A stretch of DNA of 38,949 nucleotides from Streptosporangiaceae bacterium (GCA_025934635.1 JAICWX010000050.1:1-38949); one strand, 5' to 3'. Shown: positions 16,426 to 24,252, counted from the first letter of the stretch. Made by a program: numbers and translations. The notes: generated by a model from the letters alone, not told the origin.

Positions 16426-16759
16426 ACGGACGCCCACGCTGACAAAGGCCGATCTCGTCCGCACGATCGGCGGTCCGCGGCGCCTCAGCAACAAGATCAC
16501 GATCTACGGCTGGAGTATGGACCACCTGTGGGAGCAGATCGGCCCCCAGCTGCCCGGCGAACTGATCGCCGCAGTGCCATCGCGCGACACGCTCGCCGTG
16601 GCAGCCCTAGACCCTTCGGGCAGCTTGCGGGCAAGGTTGTCGCGCTGCCCAGGAATGGTTGATCGGCGCCGTGCGCCAGGCAGGGTTAGTTACCAGCTGA
16701 CTCTCCGGGCGTGCTCGAGGACTGCGGCCCGCAGCGACCTGGACCGGCAGCCCGGAGGT
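16426..16759. other. Remnant of an unidentified conserved protein, no intact gene
   Basis: The stretch 16439-16625 on the plus strand reads LTKADLVRTIGGPRRLSNK and ELIAAVPSRDTLAVAALDPSG, which looks like protein-coding sequence (DUF1444-like AVPSRD motif), but it has no start codon and is followed by out-of-frame sequence. It could be an N-terminally truncated remnant. Assignment is weak. Confidence 0.35.
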
Positions 16760-17326
16760 ATGGCGAGGGATACTCGAGGTGTGCGTGTTGGGATCGCCCA
16801 TCATCTCGGCTGGGCCGTGGCTGTCACTGCATCAGCCGGACACGAGGTTGTGGACCGCCGCAGGATCGAGCTGGTCGAGCCGGGCGTGCCGGCCGCCCCG
16901 GTCGAGCACGAGGTCAGGTGTCTCGATGACGATGCTGCCGCGAGGATGGTCGCGGCAGCGCGGGCATCGGTGCTGCGGGCGGCATCGGCGTCGCTGGACC
17001 AGCTTGCCGCTTCGCTTCACGGGCCGGTCGTCTCGGTGTCGCTGCGGGCGTGGCCGCTGGATTTCCCCGGCGACGTCGCCGTCCAGCGCCGCCCGCCATA
17101 CCAGTCCCGGGCCGACTCGGTCATGTACCGCCAGGTGCTTGCGGAGTGCGCGCACGAACGCGGCTGGCCGGTGCACCTCTACAGCGCCAGGGATGTCGAG
17201 GCGCAGGCGGCCAGGATCCTGGGTGAGCGAGCCGGCGACGTGCTCGGCCGTCCGCGGACGGTGCTGGGACCGCCGTGGACCAAGGATCACCGGATCGCGC
17301 TAGCCGCCACGATCGCTGCCGGGTGA
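16760..17326 (+). CDS. Conserved actinobacterial protein of unknown function
   Basis: A 188-aa soluble protein. The start is uncertain: ATG 16760 has its GGAGG almost touching it, and a GTG about 24 bp further down (before RVGIAHHLGWAVAV) is an alternative. Sequence features: GIAHHLGWAVAVTAS near residues 12-26, RRRIELVEPGVP near 34-45, a helical middle with paired His/Glu, and KDHRIALAATIAA at the end. No catalytic motif is recognised. Third-position G/C use is normal, supporting a real gene. Confidence 0.6.
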   Translation: MARDTRGVRVGIAHHLGWAVAVTASAGHEVVDRRRIELVEPGVPAAPVEHEVRCLDDDAAARMVAAARASVLRAASASLDQLAASLHGPVVSVSLRAWPLDFPGDVAVQRRPPYQSRADSVMYRQVLAECAHERGWPVHLYSARDVEAQAARILGERAGDVLGRPRTVLGPPWTKDHRIALAATIAAG

Positions 17327-17550
17327 ATCTCCTGGCATGACCCCTGGGACGTCGCCTCCACGGCGACGACCCGGAAACCAGGGCACCAGCCCGGCTGCGA
17401 GCTTGGATGGCCCGCGTGATCGGACCGGGGTCTTGGGCCCAGTGAACGCACAAATCGGTCACTCTTTGTCAATGCCGGTCGATCTAGCCTCAGGGTGAGC
17501 GGGCAAGGCGGCGGCCGACCGGATGCCGCCGGACGGCAGACGAGGCGGAA

Positions 17551-17943
17551 ATGAACATCATCCCTATCGCGATACTCGCCAGTGATCCGATCACCTGGGA
17601 AGGGTCGGTCGCCCTGCTGTCGGCCCACCCCGACCTTCTTATCCTGCCGCCGGATCTCCGGCCGCAGGCGCGAGTCCTGGTCGTCATAACTCCGGCCGTG
17701 ACCGAGGCGGTGCTCCGCGATATGGAACGCGCTCAGGCCGCGACGTCCCGCCATCGGCTGCGCATCGTCATGGCCGCGGATCACGTCAACCCGCAGGATT
17801 TCCTGCGGGCTTCCCAGGCGGGGCTGGTTCGCCTGCTGGACCGGCGGCAATGCGGCTATGACCAGATCGCGGACGCGATCCAGGCCGCCGACGCAATGCA
17901 GCCAGGCACGGGCTGGCGGACGGCAGCTTCCTGCAACCCCTGA
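17551..17943 (+). CDS. Receiver-like domain protein, probably a truncated LuxR-type regulator
   Basis: A 130-aa protein that resembles only the N-terminal receiver-like part of actinobacterial LuxR regulators: PIAILASDPITWEGSVALLS at the start, RLRIVMAADHVNPQDFLRAS and QAGLVRLLDRRQ later. The phospho-acceptor Asp is not evident (RVLVVITPAV stands at the expected strand), so it would not be phosphorylated in the usual way. The LuxR helix-turn-helix that should follow is missing; the frame ends soon after the receiver. It may be a relic or a stand-alone interaction domain. It is convergent with the sensor kinase ending at 17959. Confidence 0.55.
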   Translation: MNIIPIAILASDPITWEGSVALLSAHPDLLILPPDLRPQARVLVVITPAVTEAVLRDMERAQAATSRHRLRIVMAADHVNPQDFLRASQAGLVRLLDRRQCGYDQIADAIQAADAMQPGTGWRTAASCNP

Positions 17944-17958
17944 CCCGCGGACGTCCGG

Positions 17959-19242
17959 CTAGCCAGGATGTAATGGTGAGCAACCTCGCCGGCAAGGGCC
18001 GGGGCGTGCTGTCTTGATGACGTTGCGGCCGAACGTCAGGTGACCGCCTCCGCGTCCGGGTAACTTGCTACTGCCGATCGGCGGCAGCCTAGGCCGCTCG
18101 TCGGCGATGGGCACCAGCAGTTCGAACTCGCTGCCCTGCCCGGGCTCGCTGCGGACTTTGACGGTGCCACCATGGGCCGCGGCCACCGCGGCCACCAGCG
18201 GCAGTCCCAGCCCGGTGCCCCGCGACCGCCCGTTATCGCCCGTCCGGAACCGGTCGAAGATGAAGGTCAACTGATCGGCGGCGATACCGGTGCCCGTGTC
18301 GGTGACGAGCACGCGCGCCGCCCCGTCCGGGCCGCCGATGACCGCCAGCTGGATGGCATCGTCGCCGGAGGTATGCCGGACGGCGTTCTCGATCAGCGCG
18401 TCGAGCGCGAGTGCGAGCCGCTCCCGGTCCGCGCGAACGGTCACGCTCTCGAGCGTGCCAGTTCGCCAGCACCGGTCGGCGGCGGGCCGCCAGCGCCGGA
18501 GCAGCTCCGTGACCAGCTCGTCAAGGGCGACCGGCTCCGGGTGCAGGAAGGCGGGGTCCGCGGCGGCGGCGATGACGAGCAACCGGTCGGAGATCCGCCG
18601 GAGCTGGGTCAGCTCGCCGATGATGACCGCCACATCCTCGCCCGCTTGCTGGTCGCCGGCCAGCGCGCTGGCCAGCAGCTCGGCATGGCCGAGCGCGATC
18701 GTGGTCGGGGTCCGCAGCTGATGGGCGGCATCCTGCAGGAACCGTCGCTGGTCGGCCAGGATCCGGGCGATCTGCGCCGCGATCAGCTGGTAGGAGCCCT
18801 CGGCCGCAAGCCTGCGCCGGGCGTGCCAGACCATCGCGAGGAACACCATCGCCATCAGCGGTACCTCGACGAGCTCGGACGGCGGCTCCTGCCCTCGCCG
18901 CACGGCGACCGCGATGCCGACCGCGGTCATCAGCATGACCCCGCCCAGCACCCACAGCGTGGGGCCGAGCTTCCAGGTGCGAAACCCGTAAATAAGGGTG
19001 AGGCTGATCCAGATGAAGTGGAACGGGATGGTTTCCCACCCGGGATACATGAGAATCGCGTCGAGGTTGACCAGGCCGAAGATCAACCAGGCCGCGTCGA
19101 TTACGCCGTTCCGGTGAGACTGGACCCACCGGGACAGGCCCGGCACCCGGGACGCGGGCACCACGCTTGCTGCCGGGTCCGGGCTGGCGTCCGCGCCCGG
19201 GGAAGCGTCCTGTTCAACGAGCGACGAGCTGATAGCCCTCAC
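17959..19242 (-). CDS. Sensor histidine kinase (membrane, HisKA + HATPase)
   Basis: A 427-aa kinase. Four hydrophobic segments lie around residues 48-66, 72-88, 95-115 and 126-140 with no large sensor domain, so it probably senses within or close to the membrane. Phospho-acceptor His174 is in FLQDAAHQLRTPTTIALGHA. The ATPase domain has the N-box ALIENAVRHTSGDD, G1 VTDTGTGIAADQL, F-box FDRFRTGDNGRSRGTGLGLPLV. The last 40 residues (after FELLVPIADE) look like read-through into non-coding sequence, so the normal stop may have been lost. The gene overlaps the response regulator by 29 bp, so the two form one operon. Confidence 0.92.
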   Translation of the reverse strand: MRAISSSLVEQDASPGADASPDPAASVVPASRVPGLSRWVQSHRNGVIDAAWLIFGLVNLDAILMYPGWETIPFHFIWISLTLIYGFRTWKLGPTLWVLGGVMLMTAVGIAVAVRRGQEPPSELVEVPLMAMVFLAMVWHARRRLAAEGSYQLIAAQIARILADQRRFLQDAAHQLRTPTTIALGHAELLASALAGDQQAGEDVAVIIGELTQLRRISDRLLVIAAAADPAFLHPEPVALDELVTELLRRWRPAADRCWRTGTLESVTVRADRERLALALDALIENAVRHTSGDDAIQLAVIGGPDGAARVLVTDTGTGIAADQLTFIFDRFRTGDNGRSRGTGLGLPLVAAVAAAHGGTVKVRSEPGQGSEFELLVPIADERPRLPPIGSSKLPGRGGGHLTFGRNVIKTARPGPCRRGCSPLHPG

Positions 19243-19888
19243 CTCGCAGAGTCTTGATCAGGTCGAAGCCGAGCTTCGAGCGCAGTCTCCGGACGCACGC
19301 GTCGATGATGTTCGAGCCGGGGTCGACATCGTAACCCCAGACGGAGGCGAGCAGCTTGGCCTTGGACACCGACTCCCCGGCGTGCTCCATGAGCTCGCGC
19401 AGCAGCAGGAACTCCAGTTTGGTGAGGGCCACCGGCCCGTGCCCGGTGTCCGCCACCATATGGCTGACGTCGAGGGCAACACCACCCGCCCTGATTACCT
19501 CGCCCGGGAGGTGCGCCGGATCGGCGCGCAGCCGGGCCTTGACCCTGGCGATCAGCTCCGCCAGGGCGAACGGCTTGGTCAGGTAGTCCTGCGCGCCCAG
19601 CTCGAGCAACTCGACCTTCGCCGGGACATCGGCCACGCACGACAGCACGATCACCGGCTGGCTCGGCCGCGTGGTGAGCAGCTCGCGCAGGGCCTGCCTG
19701 CCGTCGACCGCAGGCATCACCAGGTCAAGGATGACCAGGTCGTAGCGATGCTCCAGCGCGAGTCGCAGAGCCATGGCTCCGTCGTCCGCGAAGTCTGTGT
19801 CGTAGCCGGCGGCATTGAGGGCCCGGCCCACGAACGAGCGGATCTTGGGCTCGTCATCGGCGATGAGTATGCGCCCGAGAGCTACCAC
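19214..19888 (-). CDS. OmpR/PhoB-family response regulator
   Basis: A 224-aa regulator. The receiver has acidic residues DDE at 11-13, phospho-acceptor Asp55 in VILDLVMP and Lys105 in YLTKPFA. The winged-helix output domain has VALTKLEFLLLRELMEHAGE near residues 153-172, the SVWGYDVDPGSNIIDACVRRLRSKLG recognition helix near 184-209, and ends at GEGYQLVAR. It is upstream of and overlaps its kinase. Targets are unknown. The oxidase locus begins about 0.8 kb further right on the same strand, but the palindromes found there are not the direct repeats that OmpR proteins usually bind. Confidence 0.93.
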   Translation of the reverse strand: MVALGRILIADDEPKIRSFVGRALNAAGYDTDFADDGAMALRLALEHRYDLVILDLVMPAVDGRQALRELLTTRPSQPVIVLSCVADVPAKVELLELGAQDYLTKPFALAELIARVKARLRADPAHLPGEVIRAGGVALDVSHMVADTGHGPVALTKLEFLLLRELMEHAGESVSKAKLLASVWGYDVDPGSNIIDACVRRLRSKLGFDLIKTLRGEGYQLVAR

Positions 19889-20580
19889 GTTGAACCACCA
19901 CTACTGTAATCGACCGTCGTCGACCTCGATAAGGCCTGCGCTCAAGCGTCCTGCAATCGATTGCGCAGTTAGGGGCACACAGCACTTCCTTCCGACATGC
20001 TCGCCCTGTCCACAGGGTGGCACGGCCGTTGCTCCTAGACAAGATTCAGTTCGTTGCAACATGAGCTTTTGTGTATTTCGAAATTAGTCACAACGATGAA
20101 TTCTTCGTCACCGCGGGCGCTAGCCTGGCGCGCTTATCGCGCTGACCAAGCCTTCACCGAGCCCCGGTTAACTGCTACGACTCCGGCTTCTCGCCCCGAG
20201 ACCCGCAGCATTGGGCCGCCCGCACTGCCAGGCGGCGCAGCTCGTCTAGGACGCGTACCCCCGCGACCGCTGCCCCAGCGGCGCCCATCGCGGTCGCCAC
20301 CAGCAACGGCAGCCTTGAACTGCCCGGCCCACGCCCCGCACTCTTCTGGAGGTCGGGCCGCTCGCCCGCGCCGTCAACAGGGAGCAGGGCGCCCACCCAC
20401 GCTGCGAGAACCGTCGAGGCCGGCCAGGCAGGCGGCACCAACGGCGGCAGCCCGCCCGGTCACGCAGAATGCAACGGCCCGGACAAGAACCGCACGTAGC
20501 CGCGGCCACGCCCTGATGCGCGGCGAAATGTCAGACTCAAACGTGAAAGTAGACCCCACTAGGAGGTGAAGACCTCTGGG
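19889..20580. other. Long region without a supported gene
   Basis: About 690 bp upstream of the response regulator. The part 19900-20120 is relatively AT-rich, fitting a promoter. The rest is GC-rich with open frames on both strands. None shows family motifs; the minus-strand frame ending at 20175 has one hydrophobic stretch (LPLLVATAMGAAGAAVAGV), which could be a very small membrane protein, but this is weak. A short hairpin GAGGT-GAAG-ACCTC lies at 20563-20576, just beyond the tRNA-like element's 3' end. Confidence 0.5.
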
Positions 20581-20581
20581 T

Positions 20582-20695
20582 GTGCCGCCAGAGACTTGAA
20601 CTCCGAACCCGCGGGAAGACCCCCTTCCCCGGGAGCTTGGTGTGGCTCCCAGGTTCGCGAATGGTTCTCGGGGGCCAGCGTCCCGGGGTCGGCAC
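20582..20695 (-). ncRNA. tRNA-like element with T-arm and acceptor stem, unusually long (114 nt)
   Basis: Read on the minus strand, the 3' end carries a T-arm (CGGAG, loop TTCAAGT, CTCTG) followed by GCGGCAC-A-CC, exactly like the 3' end of a tRNA. A matching 5' acceptor half GTGCCG lies at 20695-20690 (six pairs, mismatch at position 7, then C-G at 8). Between them are CGGG-N9-CCCG with a GG-containing loop (D-arm-like), a nine-pair hairpin with loop CACACCAA, and a second hairpin GGAAG-GGGGT-CTTCC resembling a long variable arm. The eight-base anticodon-like loop is not standard. It could be a decayed tRNA, an unusual class II/allo-tRNA, or a chance resemblance. Confidence 0.3.
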
Positions 20696-20700
20696 TCAGG

Positions 20701-20901
20701 TTAGCGACCGGGCTTCTGGCCGTCGCCTGCCAGCTGCTGTATGGAGAGGTTCTTCCAGTTGGCCCGCAGGTACTCGGGCAGTTTGTTGTCCGGCGCGGTG
20801 TCCGGGCGCGTGCGGATCATCCACATGGGGATGCCCGCGAAGATCCCGAACAGCACCACGGCCGCCACCGCGTAGACCAGGACCAGGATCGGCGTCGTCA
20901 T
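20701..20901 (-). CDS. Small one-helix membrane protein, 66 aa, next to the oxidase assembly genes
   Basis: Starts at ATG 20901 with a GGGAG ribosome site eight bases upstream. Residues 4-27 form one membrane helix (LVLVYAVAAVVLFGIFAGIP), followed by a soluble tail with PEYLRANWKNLSIQQL. Such small proteins are common as accessory or maturation subunits of terminal oxidases; its location in the SCO1-CtaG gene group suggests this role, but no family name can be given. The tRNA-like element begins 6 bp beyond its stop codon. Confidence 0.65.
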   Translation of the reverse strand: MTTPILVLVYAVAAVVLFGIFAGIPMWMIRTRPDTAPDNKLPEYLRANWKNLSIQQLAGDGQKPGR

Positions 20902-21003
20902 CAGTGTCAGCTCCCTCGGCCCGCGCTTGTCGGAGGATCGCGGGCTCGAAACTGATACTGGCCGGGCAGTTGTAGGCGCGTCTGAGACTAAGCTCTCCCG
21001 CCG

Positions 21004-21183
21004 CTATGAATCGTGACCTTCCTGTGATATTTCTCTGCGCCGCGCAGTGGCCCCTGGGCTCCTCGCCGGCTTGCGCGCCGGATACGGCGTCCACAGCGTC
21101 ACGGTACAGAGTCGAAGCCCCACGCTCACCATCAGCAGACCGACCGCCGTCCAGGCCAGCGCCCGCGGCCGGAAGCCAGACAA
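21004..21183 (-). CDS. Possible small membrane protein after SCO1 (TTG start)
   Basis: A 59-aa frame, starting at TTG 21183 only a few bases after the SCO1 stop, contains one convincing membrane helix (ALAWTAVGLLMVSVGLRL) followed by LWTPYPARKPARSP and a basic tail. There is a GGGGGG run before the TTG but no strong ribosome site, and the frame is also open upstream within SCO1. Similar short hydrophobic proteins sit behind SCO1 in many actinomycete oxidase loci. Uncertain. Confidence 0.35.
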   Translation of the reverse strand: MSGFRPRALAWTAVGLLMVSVGLRLCTVTLWTPYPARKPARSPGATARRREISQEGHDS

Positions 21184-21200
21184 GCCCCCCGTGGCCGCGG

Positions 21201-22013
21201 CTAGGGCACAAGGGAATCGGCGACCTGAGCGATGCCCCGGCCCCATGCCGCGAGTTGCCCTGGCGTCAGGTACGCGGTCCCTGACGCTGTGTGGTCGTCC
21301 ATCGGGACGGCGATGTACCGCTCGCGGCCGTCCGGGCTCATGAAGTACATGACCGAGGTGTGCACGATGTCCGCATTGGGATCCGGCGCCGCGACCGCGA
21401 CGTCGTAGCCGCGCCAGGTTGCCTGCAGGGAGCTCACCGGCCCGGTGAGGAAATGCCAGCTGGGAATCGAGCTGAGCTGGTGCTCGTTGGAGAACGCCGC
21501 GACGTCCGAAACCTGGTTGAAGAACTGGTTGACGTTGACGGCGGCGAAGACGACCTGCCCCGCCGCCTTGCCGAGGTCGTGCTGGGCGTCGACGAACTCC
21601 TGAGAGACCAGCGGGCAGATGTCGGTGCAGTGCGGGTCCATGAAGTTGAGGACGACGACCTTGCCGCGCAGGCTGGACAGTGCCAGCGTCCTGCCGTTCT
21701 GGTCGGTAAGCCGGAACCCGGGCGCCGCCCGGGCGGGGACCGGGGACAGGCCCATCAGGTTGATCGTGGGCAGCGAAATGCTCGCCGGGATGCCCGGGGG
21801 TCGCTGCCCGGCGACGGCCACGGCCACCGGGTCGTGCCGCCTCCCGGCGACGGCCGCGGTGACGAGCCCGGTGATGAGAACGATCACGACCGCGCACGCC
21901 GCGGCCACGATCCACGCCCGGCGATTCGGGTCGCTGGCAGCGCCCCGCCCGGCCGCGGCCCGGGACGCCTGAGCCGTATCCACGCTGTGCTGTACTTGTC
22001 GGCCGGAACTCAT
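21201..22013 (-). CDS. SCO1/SenC-family copper chaperone for oxidase assembly
   Basis: A 270-aa membrane-anchored thioredoxin-fold protein. One helix (about residues 33-55) anchors it, with the domain outside. The copper-binding motif is Cys129-x3-Cys133 in DPHCTDICPLV and the third ligand is His218 in DIVHTSVMYF, all present. SCO proteins deliver copper to the CuA centre of oxidase subunit II. The start at 22013 lies 7 bp after the ctaG stop, so it follows ctaG in the same operon. Partner: subunit II (25089) and perhaps the cupredoxin (24364). Confidence 0.92.
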   Translation of the reverse strand: MSSGRQVQHSVDTAQASRAAAGRGAASDPNRRAWIVAAACAVVIVLITGLVTAAVAGRRHDPVAVAVAGQRPPGIPASISLPTINLMGLSPVPARAAPGFRLTDQNGRTLALSSLRGKVVVLNFMDPHCTDICPLVSQEFVDAQHDLGKAAGQVVFAAVNVNQFFNQVSDVAAFSNEHQLSSIPSWHFLTGPVSSLQATWRGYDVAVAAPDPNADIVHTSVMYFMSPDGRERYIAVPMDDHTASGTAYLTPGQLAAWGRGIAQVADSLVP

Positions 22014-22019
22014 AGTTGC

Positions 22020-22937
22020 TCACCGCCTGTCCGGTGTTAGCTCGGCGGCTGGACGGGGTTGCGGCCAGCGTGCCGACGTTCGCCTGAGCCCGCGGTCGAG
22101 GGCGGCACTGAGGCCGCCGTCGCCGCCGGCGATCTGCCGGATGATGACGATCATGGTGGGCAGGGCCCAGAAGTCCCCGCAGACCCACAAGATCGACGCT
22201 CCGATCTGCTGGTCGGCGAACGGGGGCAAGGTTACGCCGGGCACGTGCCCGTAGAGGGGGTATACCGAGGTCCTGCTGAAGATGCTCAGTGACATGGCCA
22301 GCATGATCATCACCACGTTGGTGCCGAAGAGGGCGGCGGCGCGGCTGGGCAACGGCATCCGGCGGCGGAACGGCGGCGAGGGGATGTACTGCTGCCAGAA
22401 CAGCAAGCCCGCAGCGAGGAAGCTGCCGTGCATCAGCCAGATATGCACGGCCTGGTTGTCTTCGCCCAAGTTGAACAGGGCGGGAACATGCCAGGCGATC
22501 ATCACCGCGTTGAAGAGGACTACGGACGGCCAGGGCCGCAGCAGAAACCCGATGGCCGCGCGCAGCGGCCGGGACCAGCCGCCGGCCAGGACACTGCGGG
22601 TGGCCGCGCGGCCCCGGCGAGCGGGCAGCGCCGCCAGCAGCGGCTGCCACGGGGCGCCCGCGACGATCAGGCTGGGGGCGGCGAACATCAGCAGCAGGTG
22701 CTGGATCATGTGCACGAAGAAGTAGTCATCGGCCCAGTAGTCAATCGGTGACCCGATGGCCAGCAGCAGCACGGCGAGTCCGGCGTAGAAGCACGCCGAC
22801 CGCAGCCGCCGCTGGCGGGTCCGTTCCGGGCGGGACCGCCGGGCCAGCTGCCACAGGCCCGCCTCATGCCAGGCCGCGACGAGGACGGCTACGACGAGGA
22901 ACGGGTCGAAGGACCAGTTGTTCAGCAGATAATTCAT
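22020..22937 (-). CDS. ctaG: Cytochrome c oxidase assembly factor CtaG (caa3-type family)
   Basis: A 305-aa membrane protein with about seven helices. Typical stretches are SPIDYWADDYFFVHMIQHLL near residues 63-82 (the conserved HMxQH), LIVAGAPWQPLLAALP, AWHVPALFNLG near 150, HIWLMHGSFLAAGLLFW near 166-182 and ADQQIGASILWVCGDFWALP near 239-258. It helps insert CuB or copper into subunit I. Its ATG overlaps the stop of the 62-aa ORF (ATGA), so it is translationally coupled to it. Confidence 0.92.
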   Translation of the reverse strand: MNYLLNNWSFDPFLVVAVLVAAWHEAGLWQLARRSRPERTRQRRLRSACFYAGLAVLLLAIGSPIDYWADDYFFVHMIQHLLLMFAAPSLIVAGAPWQPLLAALPARRGRAATRSVLAGGWSRPLRAAIGFLLRPWPSVVLFNAVMIAWHVPALFNLGEDNQAVHIWLMHGSFLAAGLLFWQQYIPSPPFRRRMPLPSRAAALFGTNVVMIMLAMSLSIFSRTSVYPLYGHVPGVTLPPFADQQIGASILWVCGDFWALPTMIVIIRQIAGGDGGLSAALDRGLRRTSARWPQPRPAAELTPDRR

Positions 22938-23122
22938 CGCGGCCTACCCGGAGGACCCGCACCTGATGGGTTTGCCTGTACGGTAGGTAGCCAATTCCGC
23001 GACGCTCCTCGCAACAGCGTGAAGAGAGCCGCGGCGATAGCTGGCTGATGAAGCAGCGCCGACCGGAATGCGGCCACCAGGAAAAGGCTGGCCGCGTTTA
23101 GCCCCGAGCTCGTGTCAGGCAC
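22934..23122 (-). CDS. Small hydrophobic ORF (62 aa) translationally coupled to ctaG
   Basis: Starts at GTG 23122 with a very strong AAAGGAG eight bases upstream and ends in ATGA overlapping the ctaG start. The first two thirds (LNAASLFLVAAFRSALLHQP and AIAAALFTLLRG) are hydrophobic; the tail is Pro/Gly-rich. It may be a real small membrane subunit or a leader whose translation opens the ctaG start. The open frame extends upstream to 23185, but the ribosome site favours this start. No known family recognised. Confidence 0.5.
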   Translation of the reverse strand: MPDTSSGLNAASLFLVAAFRSALLHQPAIAAALFTLLRGASRNWLPTVQANPSGAGPPGRPR

Positions 23123-23226
23123 GGCGCCGGCTCCTTTCCGCGCGCTGCGGACTTCCCGCGGTAATGGGCAGCCGGATGACATCACTAAAGCATTTATTTG
23201 CCCAGATGACAGAGGGCGGCAGGAAA

Positions 23227-23244
23227 GATGAAATAAATATCATC
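23227..23244. promoter_or_regulatory. 18-bp palindrome GATGAAATAAATATCATC (operator copy 1)
   Basis: Lies in an AT-rich island about 105 bp upstream of the 62-aa ORF/ctaG/SCO1 operon. It is a GATGA...TCATC inverted repeat and agrees at 16 of 18 positions with the sequence at 24177-24194 before the oxidase structural genes. The AT-rich composition within very GC-rich DNA points to a promoter/operator. Confidence 0.6.
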
Positions 23245-23292
23245 TAGCGCGCTCCGCTGCGTGCCGGGACCCGTTCCGGCGAACAGCACCAC

Positions 23293-23907
23293 TCAGCCGG
23301 GCAGGCTAGGCGGTGCCACGCGGGCGGACAGCGCTGTGCTGGCCGAGGCGAAGAGCTGGTCTATCCGGGCGCGTTGCGTGTCCATTGCCTGCTGGTCTAG
23401 GCGCAACTGCGCGGACGTGCTCTTGATCTCGGCTGGCGTCGTGGCGGCCGCCCGGCTGGCCACATCGCTCTGAACCCGTTGCGCGAGGGGGAACGACCAA
23501 GTAACAAGGTCGTTTACCGCCGCATCGAGGTGAAACGATGCCAGCGACTCCGGAACCTGGTACTGGACTAGGTCCTCCATCTGCATGTTGTTGCCGGGCG
23601 AGCAGTTGGCCGCGGCCGTATTGGCGATCGTCACCGCCGTCTTGATGTCGTGGCTCGTGCCGGATTCGATGGCCTGCAGGGCCGTGAGCGAATCGGTGAC
23701 CCCTCCCGCGCACGACCCGATGTCGGTCGTCAGGTCGTGGACCATGCCTCGCAGGTCGGCAGCTCGCTGTCCGGCGGACGGCCGGTGCGGGATGGCGACG
23801 AGCACCAGTCCGGCGACGAGCATCGCTGCGGCGGCCAGCATCCATCTGGGGGTCCGCAGCACGGGCCAGCCGGTAGGCCGATATGCGGCCTGCAGTGAAT
23901 TCGGCAT
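23293..23907 (-). CDS. Membrane-anchored protein of unknown function with two spaced cysteines
   Basis: A 204-aa protein from ATG 23907, chosen because of the GGAGGAGAG immediately upstream (the frame is open further to 24009). One helix (RWMLAAAAMLVAGLVLVAIP, near residues 22-41) anchors a mostly helical outer domain with DIGSCAGGVTDSL and AANCSPGNNMQM. The two cysteines could form a disulfide or bind a metal. No family is recognised. Its place between the two oxidase gene groups, and reading in the direction of the ctaG-SCO1 genes, suggests a role in oxidase biogenesis, but this is inference. Confidence 0.65.
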   Translation of the reverse strand: MPNSLQAAYRPTGWPVLRTPRWMLAAAAMLVAGLVLVAIPHRPSAGQRAADLRGMVHDLTTDIGSCAGGVTDSLTALQAIESGTSHDIKTAVTIANTAAANCSPGNNMQMEDLVQYQVPESLASFHLDAAVNDLVTWSFPLAQRVQSDVASRAAATTPAEIKSTSAQLRLDQQAMDTQRARIDQLFASASTALSARVAPPSLPG

Positions 23908-24176
23908 GGTCTCTCCTCCGGCTCCCGGCCGCGCGGGTCCGGCCGGTGTCAGCATCCGAGCGCCTGCGCTGTCTTCCGGTCGCCTCTGCGTGCTCCGTGA
24001 CGGTGTCATTCTTTTCTCTTCCCGCTAGTTTCGTCCAGTCTTCTCTTCTCTTGTTTCATCCACAATGGGCGTGAGCGCGACCTAGCCGGTTTGGCGCGCG
24101 GCCAAAGCTCGCCGTCTTCCCGGCTCCCTCGGACGCTGAACGCGATTGTCGCAAGATGCCGGAAGACCCAACTCCT

Positions 24177-24194
24177 GATGAAAAAAATTTCATC
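24177..24194. promoter_or_regulatory. 18-bp palindrome GATGAAAAAAATTTCATC (operator copy 2)
   Basis: A perfect inverted repeat (GATGAAA-AAAA-TTTCATC) 170 bp upstream of the cupredoxin start. It matches operator copy 1 at 23227 in 16 of 18 positions. A third, weaker copy is at 30672. Confidence 0.65.
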
Positions 24195-24229
24195 TTCCGG
24201 GCCCGAACTTTCGCCGTGTGGCGCGCGAT

Positions 24230-24252
24230 GGAAATATAAGGGACATATTTCC
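24230..24252. promoter_or_regulatory. Perfect inverted repeat GGAAATAT-N7-ATATTTCC
   Basis: Two perfect 8-bp arms around AAGGGAC, directly before TATAAG, about 110 bp upstream of the cupredoxin start. Position and symmetry suggest a second operator acting on the oxidase promoter. Confidence 0.6.

Noticed and set aside
20175..20441. Minus-strand 88-codon ORF with one hydrophobic stretch
   Set aside because: No ribosome site, Cys/Arg-rich ends and no recognisable family; left as unassigned intergenic DNA.
21004..22650. 548-codon minus-strand frame overlapping SCO1 and ctaG
   Set aside because: It covers two clearly identified genes in another frame. Only its last 59 codons after the SCO1 stop look possibly real and are listed separately.
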